A stretch of DNA of 64,000 nt from JANMJD01 sp963847945. GTDB taxonomy: Bacteria > Actinomycetota > Acidimicrobiia > Acidimicrobiales > Ilumatobacteraceae. Positions 43,238-52,037 of the stretch are shown piece after piece. The translations under genes and the position numbers were made by a program. The stretch spans positions 124,001 through 188,000 of the forward strand of contig CAWKBX010000004.1 in the NCBI GenBank assembly GCA_963847945.1, written 5' to 3'. The notes below the pieces were generated by a model. The model worked only from the letters and a program-made list of their open reading frames with translations. It did not search any database and was not told where the DNA came from. Each line of letters opens with the position of its first letter. Position 1 is the stretch's first letter.

Positions 43238-44686
43238 ATGAACACTCCCCGTACGACGCTGGCGTCGGTGATGGCCCGCCTTGACTCCCGCGTCACGGTC
43301 ACCGTGCGTGGCGACGATGGGGTCGTCGTGCGCGGCATCACCCATGATTCGCGCGCCGTCGTCGACGGGACGATCTTTGTCGCGCTGCGCGGAGCCGCCC
43401 ACGATGGACATGGTTTCGCCCGCGACGCCGTCGAGTCGGGGGCGACCGTCGTGGTCGGTGAACACGCCCTGGGCGTCGCCGCCACCGAGGTGATCGTCGG
43501 CGACACCCGGGCCTTTGTCGGCCCGTTGAGCGCCGCGGTGTACGACCATCCGTGCCGGGCAATGACCGTTGTCGGCGTCACCGGAACCAACGGCAAGACC
43601 ACCACCACCCACATGCTGGCGGCGATCCTCCAGGCCGCGGGAATGCCGACCGGGATCATCGGGACGCTGTCCGGAGCCCGCACCACCCCCGAGGCCCCCG
43701 AGCTGCAAGCTCGTCTGGCCGCCTTCGTCGATGACGGGACGCAGGCCGTGGCGATGGAGGTGTCGTCGCACGCACTGGCCTTGCAGCGAGTCGACGGCTG
43801 CCACTTTGCCGTCGCGGTCTTCACCAACCTCGGCCGCGATCATCTCGATCTCCACGGCACCGAGCAGCAGTATTTCGCGGCCAAGGCCCGGCTGTTCACC
43901 ACGGGGCTGGCCGAGCGCGGGGTGATCAATCTCGACGACGTTCACGGGCAACTGCTGGCCGATGCCACCCGTGGCGAGTTCCCTTCCGTCGGCTTCCGCC
44001 TCAGCGACGCGGCCGACCTGGAAGTCGGCCCCACATCCCATCGGTACGTCTGGCGGGGCCGGCGGATCGCCGTGCCGATCGGGGGGTTGTTCAACGCCTC
44101 GAACTCGCTGGCCGCGGCGACGGCCGCAAGCGAACTGGGGATCGACTCGGCGACCATCGCCGCCGGGTTGGCGCAACTCGCGGCGATCCCCGGGCGGTTC
44201 GAGCCGATCGATGCCGGCCAGTCCTTCAGTGTCGTGGTCGACTACGCCCACACCCCCGACGGTCTCCAGGTCGCCCTGCGAGCGGCCGCCGATACGGTCA
44301 CCACGCCGCATGGAACGCGTGTCGGACGAGTCATCGTCGTGTTCGGATGCGGCGGCGACCGCGACGACGAGAAGCGGCCGGTGATGGGAGCCGTGGCGGC
44401 GGAACTGGCCGATCAGGTGGTGGTCACCTCCGACAATCCGCGCGGCGAAGATCCGCTGGCGATTATTGAATGCATCGTTGACGGGGTGCCCGCGAGGTAC
44501 CGTGGCCGGGTGACGGTCGAACCCGATCGGAGGGCGGCCATGGCGATGGCGCTCGCCGATGCCCGCCCCGGAGATGTCGTGCTGATTGCCGGCAAGGGGC
44601 ACGAGACCACCCAGACCATTGGAACCAAGGTGTTACCGTTCGACGATCGAGCGGTGGCGCGAGCACTCTTGGAGAACGCGACATGA
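43238..44686 (+). CDS. murE: UDP-MurNAc-tripeptide synthetase MurE (mDAP-type)
   Basis: 482-residue Mur ligase that adds the third stem-peptide residue to UDP-MurNAc-L-Ala-D-Glu in the cytoplasm. The ATP loop GTNGKTTT is at about 116-123, the central domain has EVSSHALALQRVDG and FTNLGRDHLDLHGT, and the C-terminal domain has DYAHTPDGL and FGCGGDRDDEKRP. The amino-acid selectivity motif is DNPRGEDP (Asp399), the signature of meso-diaminopimelate enzymes rather than L-Lys ones. It starts 7 nt after ftsI and overlaps mraY by 4 nt. murF, usually found between these two genes, is absent from the cluster. Confidence 0.97.
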   Translation: MNTPRTTLASVMARLDSRVTVTVRGDDGVVVRGITHDSRAVVDGTIFVALRGAAHDGHGFARDAVESGATVVVGEHALGVAATEVIVGDTRAFVGPLSAAVYDHPCRAMTVVGVTGTNGKTTTTHMLAAILQAAGMPTGIIGTLSGARTTPEAPELQARLAAFVDDGTQAVAMEVSSHALALQRVDGCHFAVAVFTNLGRDHLDLHGTEQQYFAAKARLFTTGLAERGVINLDDVHGQLLADATRGEFPSVGFRLSDAADLEVGPTSHRYVWRGRRIAVPIGGLFNASNSLAAATAASELGIDSATIAAGLAQLAAIPGRFEPIDAGQSFSVVVDYAHTPDGLQVALRAAADTVTTPHGTRVGRVIVVFGCGGDRDDEKRPVMGAVAAELADQVVVTSDNPRGEDPLAIIECIVDGVPARYRGRVTVEPDRRAAMAMALADARPGDVVLIAGKGHETTQTIGTKVLPFDDRAVARALLENAT

Positions 44687-45735
44687 TCGCCCTCATCATC
44701 GCTGCGGCGACATCCATGATCGTGTCGCTCGTCGGCACGCGCTTCACGATCGGTTTCTTCCGCAATCGCGGCAAGAGCCAGCCGATCCTGGGCAAGGAAG
44801 ACCGTGGGCCCGAGCATCAGCACAAGGCCGGGACCCCGACGATGGGTGGAATCGCCATCGTGTTCGCCGCGTTCACCGGCTATGTGGTCGCTCACCTGCG
44901 CGGCACTCTGGTGTTCTCGAACCAGGCGCTGGTGCTGTTTGTTGCCGTCTTCGTGATGGCATTGCTCGGGTTCACCGACGACTTCATCAAGGTGAGGATT
45001 GCCCGTAACCGGGGCATCTTCTGGAAGAAGAAGGGGTACATCACCTTCGGGGTCAGCGTGTTGCTGGCCTGGCTGCTGGTCAGCTTCACCGATGTCTCGC
45101 GGACGATCTCGCTGACCCGCGCCGACTCGCCGGGCTGGGAGCTGCCCTGGTGGTTGTGGATCTTCTGGGCGGGGCTGATCATCTTCGGCACGACCAACGC
45201 AGTCAATGTCACCGACGGCCTCGACGGTCTAGCGGCCGGGTCGGCCACCTTCGGCTACGGCGCGTTCGCCATCATCGCCTACGTCGCATTCCGCAACCCC
45301 GACATCTACCAGGTGATCAACCCGCTCGACTTGGCGACGGTCGCCGTGGCGTTCGCTGGAGCCTGCGTCGGTTTCCTCTGGTTCAACGCCGCCCCCGCCC
45401 GGATCTTCATGGGCGACGTCGGCGCCCTCGGCCTGGGGGCATCGCTGGCCCTGCTCGCCCTGACGACCAATACCCAACTGCTCCTGCCGATCATCTGCGG
45501 CATCAACGTGATGGAGATCGGCTCGGTCGCTTTGCAGATGGCGGTGTTCAAGTCGTCAGGTCGTACTCGACGCCTATTCCGCATGTCGCCCGTCCACCAC
45601 CACTTCGAGTTGAGTGGATGGCCCGAGACGACGGTGATCATCCGCTTCTGGATCATCGCCGGGCTGAGCGTTGCGGCGGCCTTGGCGATCTTCATCGCCG
45701 ACTTCTCCCGGCTGAGCGACGGGGGAGGCCCGTGA
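44683..45735 (+). CDS. mraY: Phospho-MurNAc-pentapeptide translocase MraY
   Basis: 350-residue polytopic membrane enzyme that moves phospho-MurNAc-pentapeptide to undecaprenyl phosphate, making lipid I. It has about ten hydrophobic segments. Catalytic and signature motifs are intact: AGTPTMGG near the start, LGFTDDFIKV with the Asp pair, NAVNVTDGLDGLA, ARIFMGDVGALGLG, and the cytoplasmic loop MSPVHHHFELSGWPE. Length is normal. The ATG overlaps the murE stop and the TGA overlaps the murD GTG, so it is translationally coupled on both sides. Confidence 0.97.
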   Translation: MIALIIAAATSMIVSLVGTRFTIGFFRNRGKSQPILGKEDRGPEHQHKAGTPTMGGIAIVFAAFTGYVVAHLRGTLVFSNQALVLFVAVFVMALLGFTDDFIKVRIARNRGIFWKKKGYITFGVSVLLAWLLVSFTDVSRTISLTRADSPGWELPWWLWIFWAGLIIFGTTNAVNVTDGLDGLAAGSATFGYGAFAIIAYVAFRNPDIYQVINPLDLATVAVAFAGACVGFLWFNAAPARIFMGDVGALGLGASLALLALTTNTQLLLPIICGINVMEIGSVALQMAVFKSSGRTRRLFRMSPVHHHFELSGWPETTVIIRFWIIAGLSVAAALAIFIADFSRLSDGGGP

Positions 45736-47084
45736 GGGCGCTCGTCTATGGTCTGGCGATCGCCGGCGAGGCGACCGTCAAGGCCCTGGTACAGCGCGGC
45801 TGGACCGTCGAGATCGCCGATGATAAGGCCGTTGATGAGACGGCGGCCAACGACGGCGCCGCTCGGTCGGCGATTCTAGGGGCCGACTACATCGGCCGCC
45901 CGGACCACGACGACATGGCCGGGTTACTCGCTCGATTCGATCTGCTCGCGCCCAGCCCAGGCGTCCCCGAGACTCACCCGGTGATCACGGCTGCCCAGGC
46001 GGCCGGGATGCCGGTTCGCAGCGAGATCGACCTGGCCTGGGAGTGGGAGCAGGCCCGCCCCGACGGCCCGCGCCCGATGCTTGCCGTTACCGGCACCGAC
46101 GGCAAGACGACGACGACCCTGATGGCGACCGAGATGTTGCGCGCCGCCGGACTGCGGGCGATCGACGTGGGTAACACCGACACCCCGTTGATCGCCGCCA
46201 TCGACGACGACTACGACGCGTTCGTCGTCGAGTGCACCAGCTTTCGTCTGGCCTGGACCACCTGTTTTCGGCCGGAGGCGGCCGTGTGGCTCAACCTCGC
46301 CGAAGACCACCAGGACTGGCATACCTCGATGGGCAGCTACCGGGCGGCCAAGGCGAGGATGTGGAAGTTCCAACGGCCGACCGACACCGCCATTGGGTTC
46401 ATCGACGACTCGGCGGTGATGTCGGAGTTGGCCGCGGCTCCCGCTCGCCACCTGGCGTTCGGGCTCTCGGGGGCCGACTACCGCCGTCATGACGCCCACC
46501 TCGTTGGCCCGCTCGGCGCGATCGCCCGGATCGACGACATGAAACGGTCGCTGCCCCACGACATCACCAACGCGCTGGCCGCATCGGCCCTCGTGCTCGA
46601 ATCGGGGTTGGCCGACACCACGGCGATCGCCCAGGCGTTGGCCGGTTTCGAGGGACCGCCGCATCGGCTGCAGTTCATCGCCGAGCGCGACGGTGTGCGG
46701 TTCTACAACGACTCCAAGGCGACAACCCCCCACGCAGTCGTTACCGCGTTGCGGGCGTTCGACTCATTGATCCTGATCGCCGGGGGAAAGAACAAGGGAC
46801 TCGATTTGAGCCCGCTGACATCGGAACCGACGCGGACCAAGGCGGTCGTCGCCCTCGGGGCGGCGGCTGAATTGGTGGCGGGGCTCTTCGAGGGCCTCTG
46901 CCCGGTGGTCCGTGCCACGTCGATGACCGACGCGGTGCAGATGGCCGCCGCCCTGGCCCATCCGGGGGACACCGTTTTGCTGTCGCCCGGTTGCGCCAGT
47001 TTCGACATGTATTCCGGCTACCCGGCCCGGGGTGACGACTTCGTTCGTTGCGTCCACGAGCTCATCGAAAGGGACACCCCATGA
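45732..47084 (+). CDS. murD: UDP-MurNAc-L-alanine--D-glutamate ligase MurD
   Basis: 450-residue Mur ligase adding D-Glu to UDP-MurNAc-L-Ala. The GTG start overlaps mraY and opens the nucleotide-binding N-terminal domain (ALVYGLAIAGEATVKAL). The ATP loop is GTDGKTTTT (Asp where most family members have Asn). The usual ELSSFQL motif reads VECTSFRL, and the usual NITPDHLDRH reads NLAEDHQDWH, so this is a diverged but complete copy. FYNDSKATTPHA and the terminal LSPGCASFDMYSGYPARGDDF are strongly conserved. Coupled to ftsW by an ATGA overlap. Confidence 0.96.
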   Translation: MRALVYGLAIAGEATVKALVQRGWTVEIADDKAVDETAANDGAARSAILGADYIGRPDHDDMAGLLARFDLLAPSPGVPETHPVITAAQAAGMPVRSEIDLAWEWEQARPDGPRPMLAVTGTDGKTTTTLMATEMLRAAGLRAIDVGNTDTPLIAAIDDDYDAFVVECTSFRLAWTTCFRPEAAVWLNLAEDHQDWHTSMGSYRAAKARMWKFQRPTDTAIGFIDDSAVMSELAAAPARHLAFGLSGADYRRHDAHLVGPLGAIARIDDMKRSLPHDITNALAASALVLESGLADTTAIAQALAGFEGPPHRLQFIAERDGVRFYNDSKATTPHAVVTALRAFDSLILIAGGKNKGLDLSPLTSEPTRTKAVVALGAAAELVAGLFEGLCPVVRATSMTDAVQMAAALAHPGDTVLLSPGCASFDMYSGYPARGDDFVRCVHELIERDTP

Positions 47085-48418
47085 CGGCAACAACACTTGC
47101 TGATCGGCGGGCGGCGGTTCGCCAGGGTCTTCGACGGCCACCCGCAGTGGCATCCGACGCCAGCACAACGCGCTCGACCGCGACCGGCGCCGCCAAGTCC
47201 GGTTCGGAGCGAACCGGTCGCCGGCGCGTTGCTCTTCGCCGGTCGACGACGAGGTCGCCGCGGGGTCAGGCTCGATCGAGGGACCCGTTGGCCAAGCGCC
47301 AGGTCCGCGAGATTCACCGCCATACTGGGCCGATCCCAACGTCGGTCTACGTGATCGGGGGGATCGTCGCCCTCCTGACGATGCTCGGGCTGGTGATGGT
47401 GCTGTCGGCATCGTCGGTCAGCCTCGTTCATGACGGCGTGTCGCCGTGGGCCTACTTCGTTCGCCAGATCCTGTGGGCCGTGATCGGGACGATCTCGCTG
47501 TTCACGACCATGCGAGTGCCCTATGGTCGGTGGCGTGGCTGGGTGCGGCCGGGCCTGGTCGCGGCGTACGCGCTGATGGTCCTGCCGTTCGTGCCTGGTC
47601 TCGGGACGGCCCGCAACGGTGCTCGGGCCTGGGTGGAGTTGGGTCCGATCGGGTTCCAGCCCTCGGAGTTTCTCAAGCTCGCCGTGTTGCTCTACACCGC
47701 TGATCTGCTGACCAAGCGCGAGGACCGCATGCAGGTGGTGCGGGCCACGTTGTGGCCGTGCCTGGCGATGCTCGGCGTGTCGTCGGCGTTCATGTTGGCG
47801 CAGGGTGATCTCGGCTCGGCGATCGTGTTGAGTTCCATCGTCTTGGCGATGGTGTTCATCGGCGGCACACCGATGACCCCGCTGGCCATCAGCGGCGTCG
47901 GGCTCGGCGTTGTCGGGCTCGGGTTCGTCTACTCGACCGACTATCGCCGGGATCGGTTTACCGCCTTCCTCGACCTCGCCAAGAACAAGGATCACCTCGG
48001 TTACCAGGTGTGGAGTGCGCTGGTCGGCATTCAGGACGGTGGGGTCACGGGGGCGGGCATCGGCGCCGGCAAGGCAAAGTGGAGCCGTCTACCGCTGGCC
48101 CACTCCGACTTCATCTTCGCCGTCGTCGCCGAAGAGCTGGGGCTGATCGGCGTGGTCGCCGTGATGGGTTGCTATCTGTTGTTCGCCTACTTCGGGGTGC
48201 AGATCGCCCTCGCCGCCGCCGATCGCTTCGGCATGCTGATCGCCGGTGGCGTGGCGGCCTGGATCACGGTGCAAACGATCATCAACGTCGGTGGGGTCAC
48301 CGGCACGATGCCGCTCACGGGTCTGACGTTGCCGTTCATGTCGTTCGGCGGTTCGTCGCTGTTCGTGACGATGACCGCCGCCGGTCTGCTGCTCAGCGTG
48401 GCACGATCTTCGGCGTGA
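47081..48418 (+). CDS. ftsW: SEDS peptidoglycan glycosyltransferase FtsW
   Basis: 445-residue SEDS-family polymerase that extends septal glycan strands from lipid II, partnered with FtsI. About 85 hydrophilic, Arg/Ser/Thr-rich residues precede roughly ten transmembrane helices. Diagnostic motifs are VLSASSVSLVHDG, GTARNGARAWVELGPIGFQPSE, KLAVLLYTADLL, HSDFIFAVVAEELGLIG and PFMSFGGSSLFVTM. Position between murD and murG supports FtsW rather than RodA. The ATG overlaps the murD stop, and the TGA overlaps the GTG of murG. Confidence 0.96.
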   Translation: MTATTLADRRAAVRQGLRRPPAVASDASTTRSTATGAAKSGSERTGRRRVALRRSTTRSPRGQARSRDPLAKRQVREIHRHTGPIPTSVYVIGGIVALLTMLGLVMVLSASSVSLVHDGVSPWAYFVRQILWAVIGTISLFTTMRVPYGRWRGWVRPGLVAAYALMVLPFVPGLGTARNGARAWVELGPIGFQPSEFLKLAVLLYTADLLTKREDRMQVVRATLWPCLAMLGVSSAFMLAQGDLGSAIVLSSIVLAMVFIGGTPMTPLAISGVGLGVVGLGFVYSTDYRRDRFTAFLDLAKNKDHLGYQVWSALVGIQDGGVTGAGIGAGKAKWSRLPLAHSDFIFAVVAEELGLIGVVAVMGCYLLFAYFGVQIALAAADRFGMLIAGGVAAWITVQTIINVGGVTGTMPLTGLTLPFMSFGGSSLFVTMTAAGLLLSVARSSA

Positions 48419-49600
48419 GTTCAGCCGTTCCCGAATCCACCTCGCCCGCGACCACCGCTCCACCCGGAACGACCTTTGCCGTCGTCACCGGCGGAGGCAC
48501 CGCCGGCCACGTGCTCCCAGCCCTACGCGATCGCCGAGGGCCTGGTCGCCAAGGGACACGCCGCGGCATCGGTTCACTACGTCGGGGCCCGGCGGGGCAT
48601 CGAGACCCGCCTGGTACCCCCGAGCGGATTTCCGCACACGTTTCTGGAAGTCACCGGCCTACAGCGCCAGTTGACCCCGACCAAGCTGATGGCGAACGTC
48701 GCCATGCCGTTCAAAATGGTCTGGGCGATCGTCGAGGCCTGGCGGCTCCTCGGACGGCTCCGACCGTCGGTCACCGTCTCGGTGGGCGGGTACGCCAGCC
48801 TGCCGTCGATTCTCGCCGCCCGCCTGCGCCGAGTGCCGATCGTCGTGGTCAGCTACGACAAGCGCCCGGGATGGGCGAGCAAGGTGGCCGCCCGCTTCGC
48901 CAGGGTCTGTGCGACGGGATACGACGGCATGCCGCTGCCCCATGCGGTACACACTGGATCACCGCTGCGTCAGTCGATCCTCGCCGTCGATCGCCGGCGC
49001 GACCGGGCGGCCGCTCGCCTCCTCCTCGGGCTACCCGACGATCGGTTCGTCCTTGCGGTTTTCGGGGGTTCGCAAGGGGCGGGCCTGCTCAACGCCGCCA
49101 CCAACGACTTCGTCGAACGACACGTCGCTCGCCGCGATCTGGCCGTGCGCCACATCGTCGGCGAACGGTTCGTGGCCGCCGCTTCGACCGAGCGCGACGG
49201 GGCGTCGGGAATCATGACGCAGGTGATCGGATACGAGGAGCACATGCCTCAGGTGTACGCCGCAGCCGACCTGATGTTGGTGCGCGGCGGGGCGAGCACG
49301 ATTGCCGAACTGGCGGCCATTGGGGTGCCGGCAATCATCGTTCCATGGGCGTTGGCCGCCGAAGACCACCAGACCGTCAACGCCGCGATCCTCGCCGACC
49401 ACGGTGGGGCGATCTCGATTCCCGAAGGTTCGTTCACCGCCGAGCGGCTGAGCGACGAGGTGTTACGCCTGGTCAATGACCCCGAGGCGCTCGCCGAGAT
49501 CGCCCGAGGGGCCTGGGAACAGGGCACTGCTCATCGCAGCGGGCGACTGATTGACCTGATCGACGAGGTCGGCCGGGATAGATTCGAGGGCGCGTCATGA
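48415..49600 (+). CDS. murG: UDP-GlcNAc:lipid I transferase MurG, frameshifted
   Basis: GT28 glycosyltransferase converting lipid I to lipid II. The GTG at 48415 overlaps the ftsW stop and encodes TTFAVVTGGGTAGHVLPA in one phase. From about 48,524 the protein continues (YAIAEGLVAKGHAAASVHYV) in the next phase. Dropping one base at 48,514-48,524 gives a single 394-residue MurG. Remaining motifs are SVGGYASLPSILAARL, FGGSQGAGLLNAA and RGGASTIAELAAIGVPAIIVP with AAEDHQTVNA for UDP-GlcNAc. The family's HEQN-type loop after strand 5 is replaced by VVVSYDKRPGWASK. murG is essential, so a sequencing insertion is more likely than a real lesion. Confidence 0.9.
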
Positions 49601-51030
49601 CGATTTCTCCGTTGCCCGCACCCCTCGCCCCGCTCGATCTCTCGACTCCGGCCCGTTACCACGTGGTTGGCGTCGGTGGACCGGGTATGAGCGCGATCGC
49701 CCTCGTGCTGGCCGAAATGGGCCATACCGTGTCGGGGAGCGATATCCGTGAACACCCGGTGCTCGACCGGCTGCGGGCCGCCGGGGTCGAGGTGCACGTC
49801 GGCCACGACCGGGCGCTCGTTCACGGCGTCGATGCCGTCACCGCATCGAGCGCGATCCCCGCGTCGAACATCGAAATCGACGAAGCCCGCCGAACGGGCG
49901 TGACGATGTTGCGCCGCGACGGCATGCTCGCCTCGATCTCCGCGCGGGCGCAGTCGGTCGGGGTCGCCGGCACCCACGGCAAAACGACGACGACGTCGAT
50001 GTTGATGCTGATCCTGGCGGCCGCCGAGCGGCGGCCGAGCTTCGTGATCGGCGGCGATGTCACCGACATGGGCACCGGCGCCCAATGGACCGGCAGCGAC
50101 TGCTTCGTCGTCGAGGCCGATGAGAACGACCTGACCCACCTGCGGTTGCCGCTCTACGCCACGATTCTCACCAACATCGACGCCGACCATCTCGAGAACT
50201 ACGGCACTTTTCAGGCGATCATCGACGGCTTTGAGCAGTACGTCGCCCAGATTCCGGGGCCGAAGGTGCTGTGCGCCGACGACGAACAATGCGCCCATAT
50301 CGCTGCGGAAATCGGCGAAGGCTGCGGTGCGGTCACCTATGGCACGGCCGCGGAGGCGACCTATCGCGCCGTCGACCTCGAGGCCGCCTCGGGCGTCCAG
50401 CGGTTCACCGTGGTGCGCCGGGGCGAGCGGTTAGGCACGGTGGAGCTCCCGCTGCGGGGCATCCACAATGCTCGCAACGCCACCGCGGCGTTGGCGATGG
50501 CCCTGGAACTCGGCGTCGAGTTCGAGGTCGCCGCGGCGGCGATCGCCCGGTTTGGCGGCGTCGCTCGCCGGTTCGACTTCCGAGGGGAACACGGCGGGGC
50601 GACATTCGTCGACGACTACGGCCACATCCCGGCCGAAATCGCCGCCGTGTTGGCGGCCGCCCGCACCAGCGGCGACGGTTGGCAACGGGTCGTTGCCGTG
50701 TTCCAGCCGAACCGCTACCGGCGGATGGCCATTCTGTCGCCCGAGTATCGCGACGCATTCGTCGACGCCGACGTGGCCGTGATCACCGATATCTATCCGT
50801 CCGGTGACCTGCCCATCCCCGGGGTCACCGGCAAGTTGGTTGTCAACGCGATCTGCGATGCCCACCCGCGCCAGCGCGTGGTCTGGTTGCCCAAGCGTGA
50901 CGATCTGATCGCTTTCCTCGCCGACGAGGTGCGCTCGGGGGATGTGTGCATCTCGATAGGCTGTGGTGACGTTGCTTCGCTGCCCAGCGAAGTGCTCGAG
51001 CGCCGCCGATCGCAGGATCGCGGGCGGTGA
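49597..51030 (+). CDS. murC: UDP-MurNAc--L-alanine ligase MurC
   Basis: 477-residue Mur ligase attaching the first stem-peptide residue, L-Ala. The N-terminal Rossmann domain has HVVGVGGPGMSAIALVLAEMG and GSDIRE; the ATP loop is GTHGKTTTT (about 125-132). EADENDLTHL and LTNIDADHLENYG follow. In the C-terminal domain, the usual DDYxHHPTE motif is DDYGHIPAE, and QPNRYRRM replaces QPHRYTRT, modest departures from most MurC proteins. SIGCGDV near the end is the usual GAGDI-type motif. It is coupled to murG (ATGA) and murB (GTGA). Confidence 0.96.
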   Translation: MTISPLPAPLAPLDLSTPARYHVVGVGGPGMSAIALVLAEMGHTVSGSDIREHPVLDRLRAAGVEVHVGHDRALVHGVDAVTASSAIPASNIEIDEARRTGVTMLRRDGMLASISARAQSVGVAGTHGKTTTTSMLMLILAAAERRPSFVIGGDVTDMGTGAQWTGSDCFVVEADENDLTHLRLPLYATILTNIDADHLENYGTFQAIIDGFEQYVAQIPGPKVLCADDEQCAHIAAEIGEGCGAVTYGTAAEATYRAVDLEAASGVQRFTVVRRGERLGTVELPLRGIHNARNATAALAMALELGVEFEVAAAAIARFGGVARRFDFRGEHGGATFVDDYGHIPAEIAAVLAAARTSGDGWQRVVAVFQPNRYRRMAILSPEYRDAFVDADVAVITDIYPSGDLPIPGVTGKLVVNAICDAHPRQRVVWLPKRDDLIAFLADEVRSGDVCISIGCGDVASLPSEVLERRRSQDRGR

Positions 51031-52037
51031 CGATCCGCGACCGCGAACTCGATCGCGACCTCGATCGGCTGGCCGAGCGGTTGGGGCCTCGGGCCGAGCG
51101 AGCCGTACCGATCGGGCCGATGACGACCTACCGGGTGGGTGGTCCGGCGGCGCTCTTGACCCGAGTCGAGTCGATCGACGATCTGGCCGATCTCGCTCGA
51201 GCGCTGGAGAATGTCGCGGTTCCCGTGCTGGTCGTCGGGCGGGGCTCGAATCTGCTCGTCGCCGATGAAGGGTTTGCCGGTCTGGCGATCTGCTTGGGCG
51301 AGTTCGCCAACGAGATCGTCATCGGCGCGCCATCGGCAGGCCGCGAAACGATCGACGTGGTGGCGGGGGCCGCGGTCTTCCTGCCGATTCTGGCCCGCCG
51401 CACCGCCGCGGCCGCACTGACCGGGCTGGAATGGGCCGTCGGGGTTCCCGGCTCCGTCGGGGGTGCGGTCTCGATGAACGCCGGAGGCCATGGCTCCGAC
51501 ATGGCCGCCTCGCTGATCACCGTCGAGGTGTTCGACCTCGATGAGCAGACCCGGGCCGAGGTGCCCGTCGATGCCCTGGGGCTTCGCTTCCGAGGCTCGG
51601 ATCTTGCCGCTCACCAGGTGGTAGTCGGGGCGACGTTCGCGCTCCGACCCGGTGATCGGGATCGATCCGAGGCGGAGATCACCGAGATCGTGCGGTGGCG
51701 TCGCGAGCATCAGCCGGGCGGCCACAACGCCGGTTCGGTGTTTGTCAACCCCATCCCCGAGGTGCTACCGGCGGCCAAGGTGATCGACGAATTGGGCCTG
51801 CGCGGGTTCCGTATCGGCAGTGCTGAGGTGTCGACCAAGCACGCCAATTTCATCCAGGCCGATGACAACGGTCGGGCGGCCGATGTCCGCGCCGTCATCG
51901 ACGAGGTCCGCGAGCGGGTGCTCGCCCACCACGGGATCGCCCTGCACAGCGAGGTCCGTTTGGTCGGGTTCGCGGAGGGCTCCGAGGCTCGCTCGGGCGT
52001 CGTGGTCCGCAGGGTGGGCCGGGGAGTGGGCTCATGA
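51027..52037 (+). CDS. murB: UDP-N-acetylenolpyruvylglucosamine reductase MurB
   Basis: 336-residue FAD-dependent reductase that converts UDP-GlcNAc-enolpyruvate to UDP-MurNAc using NADPH. The FAD-binding PCMH-type fold shows TTYRVGGPAALLTRV, VLVVGRGSNLLVADEGF and LEWAVGVPGSVGGAVSMNAG. The catalytic-region motif NAGSVFVNP supplies the proton-donating Ser, and TKHANFIQADDNGRAADV is conserved near the end. The GTG start overlaps the murC stop, and the TGA overlaps the ftsQ ATG. Confidence 0.96.
   Translation: MTIRDRELDRDLDRLAERLGPRAERAVPIGPMTTYRVGGPAALLTRVESIDDLADLARALENVAVPVLVVGRGSNLLVADEGFAGLAICLGEFANEIVIGAPSAGRETIDVVAGAAVFLPILARRTAAAALTGLEWAVGVPGSVGGAVSMNAGGHGSDMAASLITVEVFDLDEQTRAEVPVDALGLRFRGSDLAAHQVVVGATFALRPGDRDRSEAEITEIVRWRREHQPGGHNAGSVFVNPIPEVLPAAKVIDELGLRGFRIGSAEVSTKHANFIQADDNGRAADVRAVIDEVRERVLAHHGIALHSEVRLVGFAEGSEARSGVVVRRVGRGVGS

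Noticed and set aside
41272..43827. 851-residue minus-strand open frame across ftsI and murE
   Set aside because: It is antisense to two intact essential genes with full motif sets. The translation has no recognisable domain and its composition is typical of reverse-frame shadows.
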